Source: Rhodococcus sp. SGAir0479 (GTDB lineage: Bacteria; Actinomycetota; Actinomycetes; Mycobacteriales; Mycobacteriaceae). Taken from it: a stretch of DNA of 64,000 nucleotides. Below the pieces are notes generated by a model, which saw only the letters and a program-made list of their open reading frames with translations, was not told where the DNA came from and made no database searches. The stretch lies in assembly GCF_005484805.1 (NCBI RefSeq), contig NZ_CP039432.1, positions 2,604,001 to 2,668,000 of the forward strand. The letters are read 5' to 3'. Below are positions 15,988 through 25,693 of the stretch, one piece after another. A program made the translations under genes and the position numbers. The first letter of the stretch is position 1, and every line of letters begins with the position of its first letter.

Positions 15988-17193
15988 ATGACGTCATTGG
16001 CGCGTCGACTGCTGGCCGCTGCCGCTCTGGCGCTGACCGCCGTGGTGGCCGGAACCGCGCTTCCCGCGACGGCGACCGCCGCGCCGGCGTACCCCGCTCC
16101 CCTTCCGGATCCGTTCTACTCCGCGCCGCCCGACATCGCGTCGAAGGCGCCCGGCGACATCCTCGCCACCCGACGCGCCGACACGTGGCTGGTGCCCGGC
16201 AACGAGGTGTGGCAGATCAAGTACCGCTCCACCAACTCCGCCGGTGAGCCGATTCCGGCGGTGACGACGGTCATCAAGCCCGTCAACGCGCCGGCCGACA
16301 TGCCGGTGCTGTCCTACCAGGCGATCGTCAACTCGCTCGGGATGCGCTGCGCACCGTCGGCAGCGTTGTTCACCGGCGAGATCAAGGACGTCTTCGGGTT
16401 GCCGCTGGCGCTCGCGCAGGGCTGGGCGGTCGCGATCCCGGACCATCTGGGACCGCAGAGCGCGTACGGCGCCGCCAAGCTCGGCGGCATGATCACGCTC
16501 GACGGCGTCCGCGCGGTCAAGCGGCTGCCGGAGCTGCGGCTGTCGAACAGCCCGGTCGCGCTGGCCGGGTACTCGGGCGGCGGTATGGCGACCGCGTGGG
16601 CCGCGGCCCTCAACCCGACCTACGCGCCCGACGTCCGGCTGGTCGGGGTCGCACAGGGCGGGATCCCGGCGGACATCGAGCTGATGGCACGCGGTCTCGG
16701 CCTCGCCGACCGTCACCCCGGATTCGGTCTCGGCTTCGCGGCGGCGATCGGGCTCGAGCGCGAATACCCGGACCGGCTCCCGATCGGTGATCAACTCACG
16801 CCGAGCGGGCTGGGCTTTCGCGAGGAATTGAAGGACGAGTGCCGCACGATGATCATCGCCAAGGGCCTGTTGCACAGCGTCACCGAGGTCGCGAAGTCCA
16901 CGAGCCTGATCGACGACGAGCGCACCCGGGCGGTGATGCGCGAGAACAGCCTCGTCGACTACCCCGGGGTGCCGACCGCGCCGGTATTCATGTGGCAGGG
17001 CACCACCGACGAGCTGACCCCGTATCGGTCGGTCGCGGCGACCGCCGAGCGCTATTGCCGCGCCGGCGCGACGTTGATGTTCCGCGGGTACCCGATCGCC
17101 GAACACATGACCAACGCGGTGGTGGGCCTGCCCGAGGCGTTCACGTATCTGAAGGACCGGTTCGCCGGGCTGCCGGCGCCCACGAACTGCTGA
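15988..17193 (+). CDS. Secreted lipase of the LIP family
   Basis: A 401-residue exported esterase/lipase. Residues 1-32 form a signal peptide with RR, a hydrophobic core and an ATATAAP cleavage region. The mature part matches the secretory lipase family with VIPDHLGP-like AIPDHLGPQSAYG, the nucleophile elbow GYSGGG, the acid in WQGTTDELTPY and a C-terminal His in AEHMTNAV. It probably hydrolyses acylglycerols or host/environmental esters. The ATG at 15988 follows a GGGGGGA ribosome binding site. Confidence 0.9.
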   Translation: MTSLARRLLAAAALALTAVVAGTALPATATAAPAYPAPLPDPFYSAPPDIASKAPGDILATRRADTWLVPGNEVWQIKYRSTNSAGEPIPAVTTVIKPVNAPADMPVLSYQAIVNSLGMRCAPSAALFTGEIKDVFGLPLALAQGWAVAIPDHLGPQSAYGAAKLGGMITLDGVRAVKRLPELRLSNSPVALAGYSGGGMATAWAAALNPTYAPDVRLVGVAQGGIPADIELMARGLGLADRHPGFGLGFAAAIGLEREYPDRLPIGDQLTPSGLGFREELKDECRTMIIAKGLLHSVTEVAKSTSLIDDERTRAVMRENSLVDYPGVPTAPVFMWQGTTDELTPYRSVAATAERYCRAGATLMFRGYPIAEHMTNAVVGLPEAFTYLKDRFAGLPAPTNC

Positions 17194-17208
17194 CCGAATC
17201 TCCGCCGG

Positions 17209-18054
17209 TCACACGGCGGCCACGGCGATCATCGCGACGGATGCGAGCGCCAGCAGCAGGCCGGCCTGCTGGGTGCGGCTCACCCGCTCGCCCAGCATCA
17301 CCATGGCCAGCAGCACCGTCGCCGCCGGGTACAGCGACCCGATGACGCTCACCAGGGAGAGCAGCCCGCCCTGGAACGCGAACATCATCGCGGCGTTGGC
17401 GACCACGTCGAGCAGCGCAATGTAGACCGACAGCCGCAGCACCTCCCCGTGCGGCGGGCGGACGTGCCGCGACGCGAGCGCCACCGTCCACACCACCGCG
17501 GTCGCGGCGGCCCGGGCGGCGGCGAGCGGCAACAACCCGGTGCCGTCGGGAATCTCGTGCAGACCCACGAATGCGAAAGCGAATGCCACCCCCGAGCCGA
17601 CGGTCAGCCACGCGACCGGCCGGGTGAAGCGCAGCTGCCGGCCGCCGGCGACCTCGCCGGCCACCGCGTCCGGCGATTCGCGCGACACCAGCACCACCGC
17701 CGCCAGTGCCACCACGATCCCGCCGTACGCGACCGGTCCGGGGCGCTCGCCCAGCACGACGCCGACGGCCACCGGCAGTCCCGCGACGAGGACGGCGGTG
17801 AGCGGGGAGACGACCGCCATCGGCCCCGCGGCGAGCGCCAGGTAGAACCACCACACCGCGAGACCGGAACCGACCCCGGACGCGGCACCCCACAGCAGCG
17901 CCTCGGCGCTGACGGTGCCGCCCACGAGCGGGGTGAGGGCGAGCACCAGCAGCAGGGAGAGCGGGTAGGAGACGATCACCACCCGCAGGGCCGCGACCCG
18001 GCGGGACGCCACTCCTCCCACGAAGTCGCTGACGCCGTAGCCGACCGCGGCCAC
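17209..18054 (-). CDS. EamA/DMT-family transporter
   Basis: The 281-residue protein has about ten hydrophobic helices arranged as two EamA repeats, as in drug/metabolite exporters. The repeats include LALAAGPMAVVSPLTAV and FQGGLLSLVSVIGSLYPAATVLLAMVMLGE. The GTG at 18054 is the first conventional start; eight further sense codons lie upstream (to 18078) that would complete the first helix, so a nonstandard CTG start at 18078 is possible. It follows smpB closely and may be co-transcribed with it. Confidence 0.85.
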   Translation of the reverse strand: MAAVGYGVSDFVGGVASRRVAALRVVIVSYPLSLLLVLALTPLVGGTVSAEALLWGAASGVGSGLAVWWFYLALAAGPMAVVSPLTAVLVAGLPVAVGVVLGERPGPVAYGGIVVALAAVVLVSRESPDAVAGEVAGGRQLRFTRPVAWLTVGSGVAFAFAFVGLHEIPDGTGLLPLAAARAAATAVVWTVALASRHVRPPHGEVLRLSVYIALLDVVANAAMMFAFQGGLLSLVSVIGSLYPAATVLLAMVMLGERVSRTQQAGLLLALASVAMIAVAAV

Positions 18055-18074
18055 GAGCGCGAGCAGGACTGAGG

Positions 18075-18548
18075 TCAGCGCATGCCCTTCACGCGGCGTC
18101 CGATCTCGCGGGTCACCTCCCGCTCCGCGGTGCGGCGGGCGAGATCCTGGCGTTTGTCGTAGTCCTGCTTGCCCTTCGCGAGCGCGAGTTCGACCTTGAC
18201 CTTGCCGTCGGAGAAGTACATCGACAGCGGCACCAGCGTCTGGTTGCCCTCACGGGTCTTGCCGACCAGGTGCTCGATCTCACGCTTGTGCAGCAACAAC
18301 TTGCGAGTACGGCGCGGCGCGTGGTTGGTCCACGTGCCCTGCGTGTACTCGGGGATGTGCAGCCCGCGTAGCCACACCTCGCCGTCGTCGACGGTGGCGA
18401 ATGCGTCCACCAGCGAGGCCTTGCCGTCGCGCAGGCTCTTCACCTCGGTGCCCAGCAGCGCCACACCGGCCTCGTAGGTGTCGATGATGGTGTAGTTGTG
18501 TCGCGCCTTGCGATTGGTCGCGATGACCTTGCGGCCCTTCTCTTTCAC
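18075..18548 (-). CDS. smpB: SsrA-binding protein SmpB
   Basis: SmpB binds the tRNA-like part of tmRNA and delivers it to stalled ribosomes. The 157 residues include [44 protein letters not shown] and a basic C-terminal tail from [10 protein letters not shown] to KGMR that enters the mRNA channel. The start is the GTG at 18548. It lies downstream of ftsEX and a hairpin, and near ssrA. Confidence 0.97.
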   Translation of the reverse strand: MKEKGRKVIATNRKARHNYTIIDTYEAGVALLGTEVKSLRDGKASLVDAFATVDDGEVWLRGLHIPEYTQGTWTNHAPRRTRKLLLHKREIEHLVGKTREGNQTLVPLSMYFSDGKVKVELALAKGKQDYDKRQDLARRTAEREVTREIGRRVKGMR

Positions 18549-18600
18549 GTGCGGGCCCTCACTGTCCTCGATCCGCCGTCAGTTCTGTTCTGACCTGAAA

Positions 18601-18632
18601 TTGCTACGACACCAGCATAGGTGTCGTAGCAA
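18601..18632 (-). terminator. Hairpin between ftsX and smpB
   Basis: A perfect 13-bp stem (18601-18613 with 18620-18632) with a six-base loop lies between the ftsX stop and the smpB start. On the minus strand it is followed by TTT. It probably ends or reduces ftsEX transcription before smpB. Confidence 0.7.
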
Positions 18633-18654
18633 CTCGTTTACCCGCCGCCGCGGG

Positions 18655-19560
18655 TCAGTCGCGCACGTACAGGCGCAGGGCGATGTAGGAGGTGACGGCC
18701 GCCATGCCGGCACCCACGATCGCGATGAACGGTGTCACCAACAGCACGTCGCTGTCGGAGATCCGCGCGACGATGTTCGCGTCGTAGATGTCGGCGAGCA
18801 CCCTGTCGATGAACAGACTCTTGGCGCTGAAGAGTCCGACGATGGCGAGGACCGCGCCGATGAGCGCCGCGACCACCGCCTCGAGCAGGAACGGCAGCTG
18901 GGTGTACCACCGGGTGGCACCGACCAGCCGCATGATGCCGACCTCGGTGCGCCGGGTGAGCGCGGCGACCTGAACCATGTTGGCGATCAGGAAGATCGCG
19001 GCGATCGCCTGGACGATCGCGATCGCGAACGCCGCGTTCCGGATGCCGCCGAGCACGCTGAACAATCGGTCGACCAGTTCGCGCTGATTGAGGATGCTGT
19101 CGATACCGGGGCGGGCGCCGAACTCGGCGTTGATCACCCCGAACTGCTCGGGATCGCTCAACTTGACCTTGAACGACGCCGGAAAGCTCTCCGAGCTCAC
19201 GAGCGAGGCCAGCTCCGGGTTGTCCTTGAACACCCGGTCGGTGGCGTCGGCGACGGCGTCGTCCCGGTTGAGGTACTGCACCGAGACGACCGCGTCGGTG
19301 TTCTCCAGGTCGCTGCGGATGCCGCGGCAGATGTCCTGCCGGCAGTCCGGATCGGACGCCGAGACGTCCTCCGTGAGGAACAACTGCACCTCGACGCGGT
19401 CCAGGAAGATCTGCTGGGTCTTGTCGGCCATCTGCACGATCAACAGACCGCCGCCGAACAGTCCCAGCGAGATTGCGGTGGTGAGGATCATCGCGATGGT
19501 CATCGTGATGTTGCGGCGCAGGCCGGTCAGGACCTCGCTGAAGATGAAGCTGGCGCGCAT
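18655..19560 (-). CDS. ftsX: Cell division protein FtsX
   Basis: FtsX is the permease-like partner of FtsE and transmits ATPase activity across the membrane to activate peptidoglycan hydrolases at the septum. The 301-residue protein has a cytoplasmic N-terminus, a first helix near 25-45, an extracellular domain of about 110 residues with a CRQDIC disulfide-type pair, and three C-terminal helices around RTEVGIMRLVGATRW, the conserved cytoplasmic coupling segment. It follows ftsE by 58 bases. Confidence 0.96.
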   Translation of the reverse strand: MRASFIFSEVLTGLRRNITMTIAMILTTAISLGLFGGGLLIVQMADKTQQIFLDRVEVQLFLTEDVSASDPDCRQDICRGIRSDLENTDAVVSVQYLNRDDAVADATDRVFKDNPELASLVSSESFPASFKVKLSDPEQFGVINAEFGARPGIDSILNQRELVDRLFSVLGGIRNAAFAIAIVQAIAAIFLIANMVQVAALTRRTEVGIMRLVGATRWYTQLPFLLEAVVAALIGAVLAIVGLFSAKSLFIDRVLADIYDANIVARISDSDVLLVTPFIAIVGAGMAAVTSYIALRLYVRD

Positions 19561-19618
19561 CGGAGTATGCAGTCCTTGTGTCGTCTGTTCGAGAGGGTGG
19601 TGAAAGGCGTCGTCGGCG

Positions 19619-20308
19619 TCAGCGGCCGACGGCGTACACGCCTCTCGCTTCGTCGCGCACCACCCGTCCGAGGTCGAGTTCGACGACGCGGCGGCGCATC
19701 GAGTCGACGATGTGGTGGTCGTGCGTGGCCATCAGCACGGTGGTGCCCGTGCGATTGATCCGCTCGAGCAGCAGCATGATGTCGGCGCTGGTGTCCGGGT
19801 CCAGGTTGCCGGTCGGCTCGTCCGCGAGCAGCACCAGCGGCCGGTTCACGAACGCCCGCGCGATCGCCACCCGCTGCTGCTCACCGCCCGACAGCTCGTT
19901 GGGCATGCGGTCGGCCTTGCCCGACAGGCCCACCAGTTCGAGAACCTCGGGGACCGTGCGCGCGATGACCGATCGGGGCTTGCCGATCACCTCGAGCGCG
20001 AACGCGACGTTCTGCGAGACCGTCTTGTTGGGCAGCAGCCGGAAGTCCTGGAACACGTAGCCGACGCTCTGCCGCAGCTTGGGCACCTTGCGTCCGGAGA
20101 GCTTGTTGACGTGGAAATCCGCGACGTGGATGTCCCCCGAGGTGGGCGTCTCCTCCTTGAGGAGCAGCTGCATGAACGTGCTCTTGCCCGAGCCGGACGG
20201 CCCGATCAGGAAGACGAACTCCCCCTTGTCGATCTCGACGCTCACCTTGTCCAGGGCGGGCCTGGTGGAGGCCTTGTAGAACTTGGAGACATCCTTGACG
20301 CTGATCAC
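19619..20308 (-). CDS. ftsE: Cell division ATP-binding protein FtsE
   Basis: The 229-residue ABC ATPase works with FtsX in septal wall hydrolysis. Walker A is GPSGSGKST (36-44), the Q-loop lies in YVFQDFRLL, the signature is LSGGEQQR, Walker B is [13 protein letters not shown], and the switch histidine is in MATHDHHIV. Length and order are standard. The promoter is probably upstream of the neighbouring genes or in the 62-base gap after the Thr-rich protein gene. Confidence 0.97.
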   Translation of the reverse strand: MISVKDVSKFYKASTRPALDKVSVEIDKGEFVFLIGPSGSGKSTFMQLLLKEETPTSGDIHVADFHVNKLSGRKVPKLRQSVGYVFQDFRLLPNKTVSQNVAFALEVIGKPRSVIARTVPEVLELVGLSGKADRMPNELSGGEQQRVAIARAFVNRPLVLLADEPTGNLDPDTSADIMLLLERINRTGTTVLMATHDHHIVDSMRRRVVELDLGRVVRDEARGVYAVGR

Positions 20309-20370
20309 GGAGAGCCAGTCTAGCCGTTATCGAACGGTGACCTTGGGTAGCGACGCGCCCCGACGGCGCG

Positions 20371-20847
20371 TCAGCCCTCGGGCGTGGGATTGGTCGTCGA
20401 CTCCGAGCCGGGCGTGGTGGTGACCGGATTCTGCGTGCGCTGCGGCTGCGTCGTGGTCGTCTGCTGCCGTTCCGTCGTCTCCTGCGTCACGCTCTCACGT
20501 CCGGGGACGGGAACCGTCGTGGTGGTCGACTGCCCACCCGAACGGCTCGTGGTCTCCGACGGCTCCTCCGACAGCGACGGCGCCGTCGTGGACGTCTCGG
20601 TCGGCGGTTCGGTGCTGGACGTCTGCTCCTGCGGCTGCACCGCGGGACCAGGATCCGTTCGGTGCTCGGAGCTCGTCTGCGCCGGGGGGTTCGACGCGGG
20701 CTCGGGTGCCGGGTTGAGATCGGCGTTGAGCATCGCGAGTCCCAGCCACAGCACGCACATGACGACCGTCGTGGTCCGCACCCGCCCACCGAACAGCTTG
20801 CGCGGGATGCGCTTCCACAGCAGCGACACCTTCTCCTGCGGGCTCAT
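20371..20847 (-). CDS. Single-pass membrane protein with a Thr/Ser/Pro-rich extracellular tail
   Basis: I do not recognise a family. The 158 residues have a basic cytoplasmic start, one helix at about 27-42 and then more than 110 residues made almost only of Thr, Ser, Pro, Glu and Gln, resembling the O-mannosylated linker regions of actinobacterial envelope proteins. It overlaps the MscS gene by four bases (ATGA) and lies just before ftsE, so it is probably translated with the mechanosensitive channel. A hairpin (20352-20359 with 20365-20372) overlaps its stop codon. Confidence 0.7.
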   Translation of the reverse strand: MSPQEKVSLLWKRIPRKLFGGRVRTTTVVMCVLWLGLAMLNADLNPAPEPASNPPAQTSSEHRTDPGPAVQPQEQTSSTEPPTETSTTAPSLSEEPSETTSRSGGQSTTTTVPVPGRESVTQETTERQQTTTTQPQRTQNPVTTTPGSESTTNPTPEG

Positions 20848-21746
20848 TCGATCTCACCGCCCACCGCGTCGGTCTCGAGTTCGGCCGAGACGGTGATCCC
20901 GGCGCGGCGCAGCGCCGTCACGACACGGACCCGCAGCGCTCGACCCACCTGGAACTGTTTGCCCGGCAGCGTCCGCGCGACCATGCGGATACTCACCTGA
21001 TCCACCGCGAGGCTCTCGACGCCCATCACGGACGGCGTGTCCAGCAGCAGCGGACGCAGCGCCTTGTCCTCGTACGCGTCCACGCCGACGCGATGGAGGA
21101 TGTCGTTGACGTGGTTGATGTCGGCGGTCGCCGGGATCGGCACGTCCACCACCGCACGTGCCCAGTCCTTGGAGAGGTTGACGGCCTTGACGATCTGACC
21201 GTTGGGCACCGTGATGACCTCACCGTCCGCGTTGCGCATCCGGGTCACCCGCAGCGTCACGTCCTCGATCACACCCTCCGCGTCCGTGGACGATCCGGTG
21301 ATGGCGATCTGGACGGTGTCACCGAACCCGTACTGACGTTCGGTGATGATGAAGAAGCCGGCGAGGATGTCCTGCACCACGCGCTGCGCACCGAAGCCGA
21401 GCGCCGCGCCCAGCACCGTGGCGGGGGCCACGAGGCTGCCGATCGGCAGTCCCAGCAGGTTGAGCACCTTCATCGCGGTGATGACGTAGATGATCGTGAT
21501 GACCACCCACGTGATGACCTGCGCCACCGAGTGCCGGTGCTTGGTCGCCTCGGACCGGACCAACGCGTCGCCCTGCTGGTACGTGTCGTCGATCCGCTGG
21601 GTGATCCGACCGCCGGCCCAGTTCACGAACCGGGCCAGGATCAGCGCACCGAGGATCGACAGCGCGATGGGAAGGCCGGTGACCTTCAGCCACTCCTGCA
21701 GTCGGTCGTACGGGGTGAATGTCAGGGCAAGATATGTGGTCTGCAT
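20844..21746 (-). CDS. Small-conductance mechanosensitive channel, MscS family
   Basis: The 300-residue protein releases solutes during osmotic downshock. Three helices are followed by the MscS pore-lining region APATVLGAALGFGAQRVVQDILAG, then the beta domain with FGDTVQI, VTLRVTRMRNADGEVITVPNG and a C-terminal alpha/beta domain ending in an acidic tail. The ATG at 21746 starts five bases after the prfB stop, so the genes are co-transcribed. Confidence 0.93.
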   Translation of the reverse strand: MQTTYLALTFTPYDRLQEWLKVTGLPIALSILGALILARFVNWAGGRITQRIDDTYQQGDALVRSEATKHRHSVAQVITWVVITIIYVITAMKVLNLLGLPIGSLVAPATVLGAALGFGAQRVVQDILAGFFIITERQYGFGDTVQIAITGSSTDAEGVIEDVTLRVTRMRNADGEVITVPNGQIVKAVNLSKDWARAVVDVPIPATADINHVNDILHRVGVDAYEDKALRPLLLDTPSVMGVESLAVDQVSIRMVARTLPGKQFQVGRALRVRVVTALRRAGITVSAELETDAVGGEIE

Positions 21747-21751
21747 GCGTC

Positions 21752-22861
21752 CTAGGCTTGGGCTTGGGCTTCGCTCATCCGCCAGCGAATGCCGGCCTCG
21801 ATGAATCCGTCGATCTCACCGTCGAGCACGGCCGACGGGTTGTTGACCTCGTACTCGGTGCGCAGGTCCTTGACCATCTGGTACGGGTGCAGCACGTACG
21901 AGCGCATCTGGTTGCCCCACGAGCTGCCACCGTCGCCCTTGAGCGCGTCCATCTCGGCACGCTCCTCCTGGCGCTTGCGCTCGAGCAGCTTGGCCTGCAG
22001 GACCCGCATCGCGGACACCTTGTTCTGCAGCTGCGACTTCTCGTTCTGACACGTCACGACGATGCCGGTCGGGACGTGCGTCAGCCGGACCGCCGAGTCG
22101 GTGGTGTTGACCGACTGGCCGCCGGGGCCGGACGAGCGGTAGACGTCGACGCGGACGTCGTTCTCGTCGATGTCGATGTGGTCGGTGGTCTCCACCACGG
22201 GCAGCACCTCGACCTCGGCGAACGACGTCTGCCGGCGACCCTGGTTGTCGAAGGGGCTGATCCGCACGAGGCGGTGGGTGCCCATCTCGATCGACAGGGT
22301 GCCGTAGCTGTAGGGCGCCTTGACCGCGAATGTGGCGCTCTTGATCCCGGCCTCTTCCGCGTACGACGTGTCGTACACCTCGACGCCGTAGCCGCGCTTC
22401 TCGGCCCAACGGATGTACATGCGCATGAGCATCTCGGCCCAGTCGGCGGCGTCGACGCCGCCGGCACCCGCGCGGATGTTGACGAGCGCGTCACGCTGGT
22501 CGTACTCGCCCGAGAGCATCGTCTTGACTTCCATCGCCTCGATGTCGGTGCGCAGCTGCGCCCGCTCGGTGTGGACGTCCGCGACGGCCTCCGGACCCTC
22601 CTCCTCGGCGAGCTCGTACAGCACGGCCATGTCGTCGAGCCGCGAGCGCAGCTCCTCGACCCGGCGCAGCTCGGCCTGGGCGTGCGACAGCTGGCTGGTG
22701 ACCTTCTGCGCGTGTTCCTGGTCGTTCCACAGGTCCGGGTCGGACGCCTGGTGCTCGAGTTCGTCGATGCGGCGGCGCAGTTCCTCGACATCGAGGACCT
22801 TCTCGACCGTGGTCAGAGTGGTGTCGAGCTCGGCGAGGTCAGCGGAAACATCAGGATGCAC
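21752..22861 (-). CDS. prfB: Peptide chain release factor 2
   Basis: RF2 ends translation at UGA and UAA codons. The 369-residue chain has the tripeptide recognition region in [14 protein letters not shown] (SPF), the peptidyl-hydrolysis GGQ in [10 protein letters not shown], and the long N-terminal coiled region. No programmed frameshift site is present, in contrast to Escherichia coli; the frame is continuous. The GTG at 22861 is preferred; earlier codons lack homology. The C-terminus ends in an Ala-Gln repeat coded by a GGGCTT repeat. Confidence 0.95.
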   Translation of the reverse strand: MHPDVSADLAELDTTLTTVEKVLDVEELRRRIDELEHQASDPDLWNDQEHAQKVTSQLSHAQAELRRVEELRSRLDDMAVLYELAEEEGPEAVADVHTERAQLRTDIEAMEVKTMLSGEYDQRDALVNIRAGAGGVDAADWAEMLMRMYIRWAEKRGYGVEVYDTSYAEEAGIKSATFAVKAPYSYGTLSIEMGTHRLVRISPFDNQGRRQTSFAEVEVLPVVETTDHIDIDENDVRVDVYRSSGPGGQSVNTTDSAVRLTHVPTGIVVTCQNEKSQLQNKVSAMRVLQAKLLERKRQEERAEMDALKGDGGSSWGNQMRSYVLHPYQMVKDLRTEYEVNNPSAVLDGEIDGFIEAGIRWRMSEAQAQA

Positions 22862-22977
22862 AGTTATCCAGGTTACCGGGTGTATCGCGTGGGCCGGAGT
22901 TGCACCGACCACACCGGCGGCTCGGCGGCCCGGATCACCGGCGGAAGGGGCCGCGGCGGTGCAGTAGCGTCGAGCGC

Positions 22978-23748
22978 GTGACCGACCTCGAACTCGCCCT
23001 GCGCCTGGCCGACGAAGCCGACTCCATCACCCGCGCCCGCTTCGGCGCGCTGGATCTGAAGGTCGATTCGAAGCCCGATCTGACGCCGGTCTCCGACGCC
23101 GACCTGGCCGTCGAGCGCGCGCTGCGGGCGGTGCTGGGAGTCGAGCGTCCGGCCGACGCGGTGCTGGGTGAGGAGTTCGGCGGCGACGCGACGTTCGAGG
23201 GACGGCAGTGGGTGATCGACCCCATCGACGGCACCAAGAACTTCGTCCGCGGCGTCCCGGTGTGGGCCAGCCTGATCGCGCTGCTCGAGGACGGCGTGCC
23301 CGTCGCCGGTGTGGTGAGCGCCCCCGCCCTGCACCGGCGCTGGTGGGCGTCGGCCGGTGCGGGCGCGTGGGCGTCTTTCGACGGCGGCGCGCCGCGTCCA
23401 CTGTCCGTGTCGGGGGTCCGGGACCTGGCCTCGGCGAGCCTGGCGTTCTCGTCGCTGTCCGGCTGGAAGGAGCGGGGCATCCGCGACCGGTTCGTCGACC
23501 TCACCGACGACGTGTGGCGCATCCGCGGCTACGGCGACTTCTTCTCCTACTGCCTGCTCGCCGAGGGCGCCCTCGAGATCGCCGCCGAGCCCGAGGTGTC
23601 GCTGTGGGACCTGGCACCGCTGGACCTGCTGGTCCGCGAGGCAGGCGGACGCTTCACCAACCTCGACGGCGTCGACGGCCCGCACGGCGGGAGCGCCGTC
23701 GCCACCAACGGTCTGCTGCACGACGAGGTCCTCGCCCGGCTCCGCTGA
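22978..23748 (+). CDS. hisN: Histidinol-phosphatase, inositol monophosphatase family
   Basis: This 256-residue magnesium-dependent phosphatase probably removes phosphate from histidinol phosphate in histidine synthesis. It shows LGEEFGG, the metal and catalytic motif [15 protein letters not shown] and the second signature [17 protein letters not shown]. The GTG at 22978 is the likely start, divergent from prfB across a 116-base gap. The HisN assignment rests on family resemblance and on synteny with the M. tuberculosis gene next to fadE24-fadE23; another inositol-type phosphatase is possible. Confidence 0.85.
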   Translation: MTDLELALRLADEADSITRARFGALDLKVDSKPDLTPVSDADLAVERALRAVLGVERPADAVLGEEFGGDATFEGRQWVIDPIDGTKNFVRGVPVWASLIALLEDGVPVAGVVSAPALHRRWWASAGAGAWASFDGGAPRPLSVSGVRDLASASLAFSSLSGWKERGIRDRFVDLTDDVWRIRGYGDFFSYCLLAEGALEIAAEPEVSLWDLAPLDLLVREAGGRFTNLDGVDGPHGGSAVATNGLLHDEVLARLR

Positions 23749-23784
23749 TTACCCTTCCCCGCGTTGTGCGCCGGAGCGATACGG

Positions 23785-24126
23785 ATGGGAGTGACAGGAA
23801 TGGACGCCGACGAGGTCGACTTCGCCCACACCGACCAGGCCGACCGCAAGCGCCGGGAGAAGGCGCTGGGGCTCGCCCGGTTCGCGTGGGAGCGCCGCGT
23901 CACGGGCGCCGAACTGCTGGACATGCCCGACGACCGTCTCCGTAAGCTCGCGCGCGCCGCCGGGGCGAACCCGCCGAGCACCCGCGAGACCTGGACGGTG
24001 GCCGCGGAGCTGATCGACGAGAAGGACCGGTGGGCAGCCCAGCATCCCGACGACCCGCGAGCGGCCCGCCCCCACGCCGACGAGAAGATCATGTGGGTCA
24101 AGCCACCGATCACCCCGTGGCACTGA
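23785..24126 (+). CDS. Conserved hypothetical protein, highly charged
   Basis: No function recognised. The 113-residue product is soluble and rich in Asp, Arg, Lys and Glu, with predicted helices (QADRKRREKALGLARFAWE, GAELLDMPDDRLRKLARAAG) and a C-terminus ending KPPITPWH. It follows hisN by 36 bases on the same strand. The start may be ATG 23785 or ATG 23800. Its 3' end overlaps the opposite DUF4173 gene by 17 bases. Confidence 0.7.
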   Translation: MGVTGMDADEVDFAHTDQADRKRREKALGLARFAWERRVTGAELLDMPDDRLRKLARAAGANPPSTRETWTVAAELIDEKDRWAAQHPDDPRAARPHADEKIMWVKPPITPWH

Positions 24127-25609
24127 TCGTGCACGGCCCGACCGGCCGCGCCTGCAGGATGTCGTGCGCCCGCGCCCGGGCGGCGTTGTAGTCGAATCCG
24201 GTGGCTCCCGAGCCGACGTCGATCCCCGACAGCGCGCACGAACGGGCCGGCTCGGGCAGGCGGTCCAGTTCGGGCACCGCGTCGACCGAGAGCCCACGCA
24301 GGTAGGCGACGTCCAGACGGCCGGTCTCGGCATAGCGGTCGACATTGCGGCCTGCGATGTAGCCGTCCGGGTCGAGCGCGGCGAACCCCAGCACACCGAT
24401 CACCGCCGACACCAGCACCGCACGCGGAAGCCATCGACCCGACATCCGCACCCCCGCCGCGAGCAGGAGCACGAACACCACACCGAGCCACAGCTCGACC
24501 GCCATCACCGACAGGCGCAGACGGGTGTAGCCGAACTCGTTCTCGTACAGCGACATCCGATGCAGCGCCGAGGCCACCACGACGAGGCTGAGCCCGCACA
24601 ACAGCCCCAGCAGCACGCGCGCGAGCACGCGATCGCCGCGGCCCGCGCGGTCGATCCTGCGCACCACCACCGCGATGACGATCAGCGTCAGCACGGTGAC
24701 GGCCGCGAGCTGCCAGAACCCCTGCCGCGCGTAGTTCGCGTACGTGAGCCCGGCGGTGTCGCGCACGTGGTCCTCGCCGCCGAACAGCACCCGCACCTGC
24801 ACCGCCACGAAGCCGGCGAACAGCAGATCCAGCAACACCAGTGGGACCGCCCACTCCCACGATGCGAGGGGACGACCGGGCCCGGGGGCGAGCGAGTCGA
24901 ACCGTGGGGGCCGCCGGCGCAGGTAGGCCGCGGCCAGCGCGACACCCGCGACGCCGGCCCCGAGCAGCAGGCGTCCGAGAGGGTTCGTCACCCGCACGTC
25001 CGGCACGACCGCGTCGAAGAGCCGGCCGAATTCCGGGTCCGCGCTGACGAACAACGACCCGAACAGCGCCACCAGCGCGACGCTCAGCGCCGCGACGACC
25101 ACGACGCGCCCCGGGTGGACGCGCCGTCCGCCGCGCCACCGCGCCCGGCCCCGGTGCACCCATCCCGCGACTCGCACCGGCGTGAACCCCGGTGCGAGGA
25201 CCCCCAGCGCCATCCCGGTCCAGGTGCGGCCGCCGACGAGCGCGAGCGAGCCGGCGACCCAGCTCGCCACCACGCACAGCGCGACCAGCCACTCGGCCCC
25301 GCGCAGCGCGGCTACCGCGAGCAGTGCCAGCGTGGCCGCCACCGCCACCAGTCGGAGCGCGCTCGGGCGCGGACGCACCGTCGCGAACGCCGTGGTCACC
25401 ACCGCCGCGCCGGTGAGCAGGTAGGCCACGCTCGCCGCCGGGGTCTGCACGGTGAGGGTGGCGAGGGCCCCGGCCCCGAGCGCGGCCGCCACCGTCACGC
25501 GGGGCGCCAGCGACGTCCGGTCGCGGCGCCAGGCTCCGCGCGGCCAGCCCCGGAAGGCGCGGCCGGAAGCCGGAATCGCGTCCGGCGGGCTCACGGTCGA
25601 TGCAGTCAT
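24110..25609 (-). CDS. DUF4173-type polytopic membrane protein
   Basis: A 499-residue protein with about 12 predicted membrane helices. The central block, including LFVSADPEFGRLFD, a Tyr-rich region TYANYARQGFWQLAAVT and RMSLYENEFGYTRLRLSV, resembles the DUF4153/DUF4173 family, whose function is unknown. The C-terminal 90 residues contain DPDGYIAGRNVDRY and are probably outside the membrane. It is downstream of the two-component genes on the same strand with an 84-base gap, so it may be part of their output. Confidence 0.8.
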   Translation of the reverse strand: MTASTVSPPDAIPASGRAFRGWPRGAWRRDRTSLAPRVTVAAALGAGALATLTVQTPAASVAYLLTGAAVVTTAFATVRPRPSALRLVAVAATLALLAVAALRGAEWLVALCVVASWVAGSLALVGGRTWTGMALGVLAPGFTPVRVAGWVHRGRARWRGGRRVHPGRVVVVAALSVALVALFGSLFVSADPEFGRLFDAVVPDVRVTNPLGRLLLGAGVAGVALAAAYLRRRPPRFDSLAPGPGRPLASWEWAVPLVLLDLLFAGFVAVQVRVLFGGEDHVRDTAGLTYANYARQGFWQLAAVTVLTLIVIAVVVRRIDRAGRGDRVLARVLLGLLCGLSLVVVASALHRMSLYENEFGYTRLRLSVMAVELWLGVVFVLLLAAGVRMSGRWLPRAVLVSAVIGVLGFAALDPDGYIAGRNVDRYAETGRLDVAYLRGLSVDAVPELDRLPEPARSCALSGIDVGSGATGFDYNAARARAHDILQARPVGPCTISATG

Positions 25610-25693
25610 CTCTCCTCCTCCGCGCCGGCCCCGAGGGCAGGCGTCATCGCGGGACGAGCGGAAAGCGCTCGTCCCGAATCGAATTCGGTCGTT

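Noticed and set aside
21752-22861. Programmed frameshift in prfB
   Set aside because: The reading frame is continuous with no in-frame UGA near codon 25.
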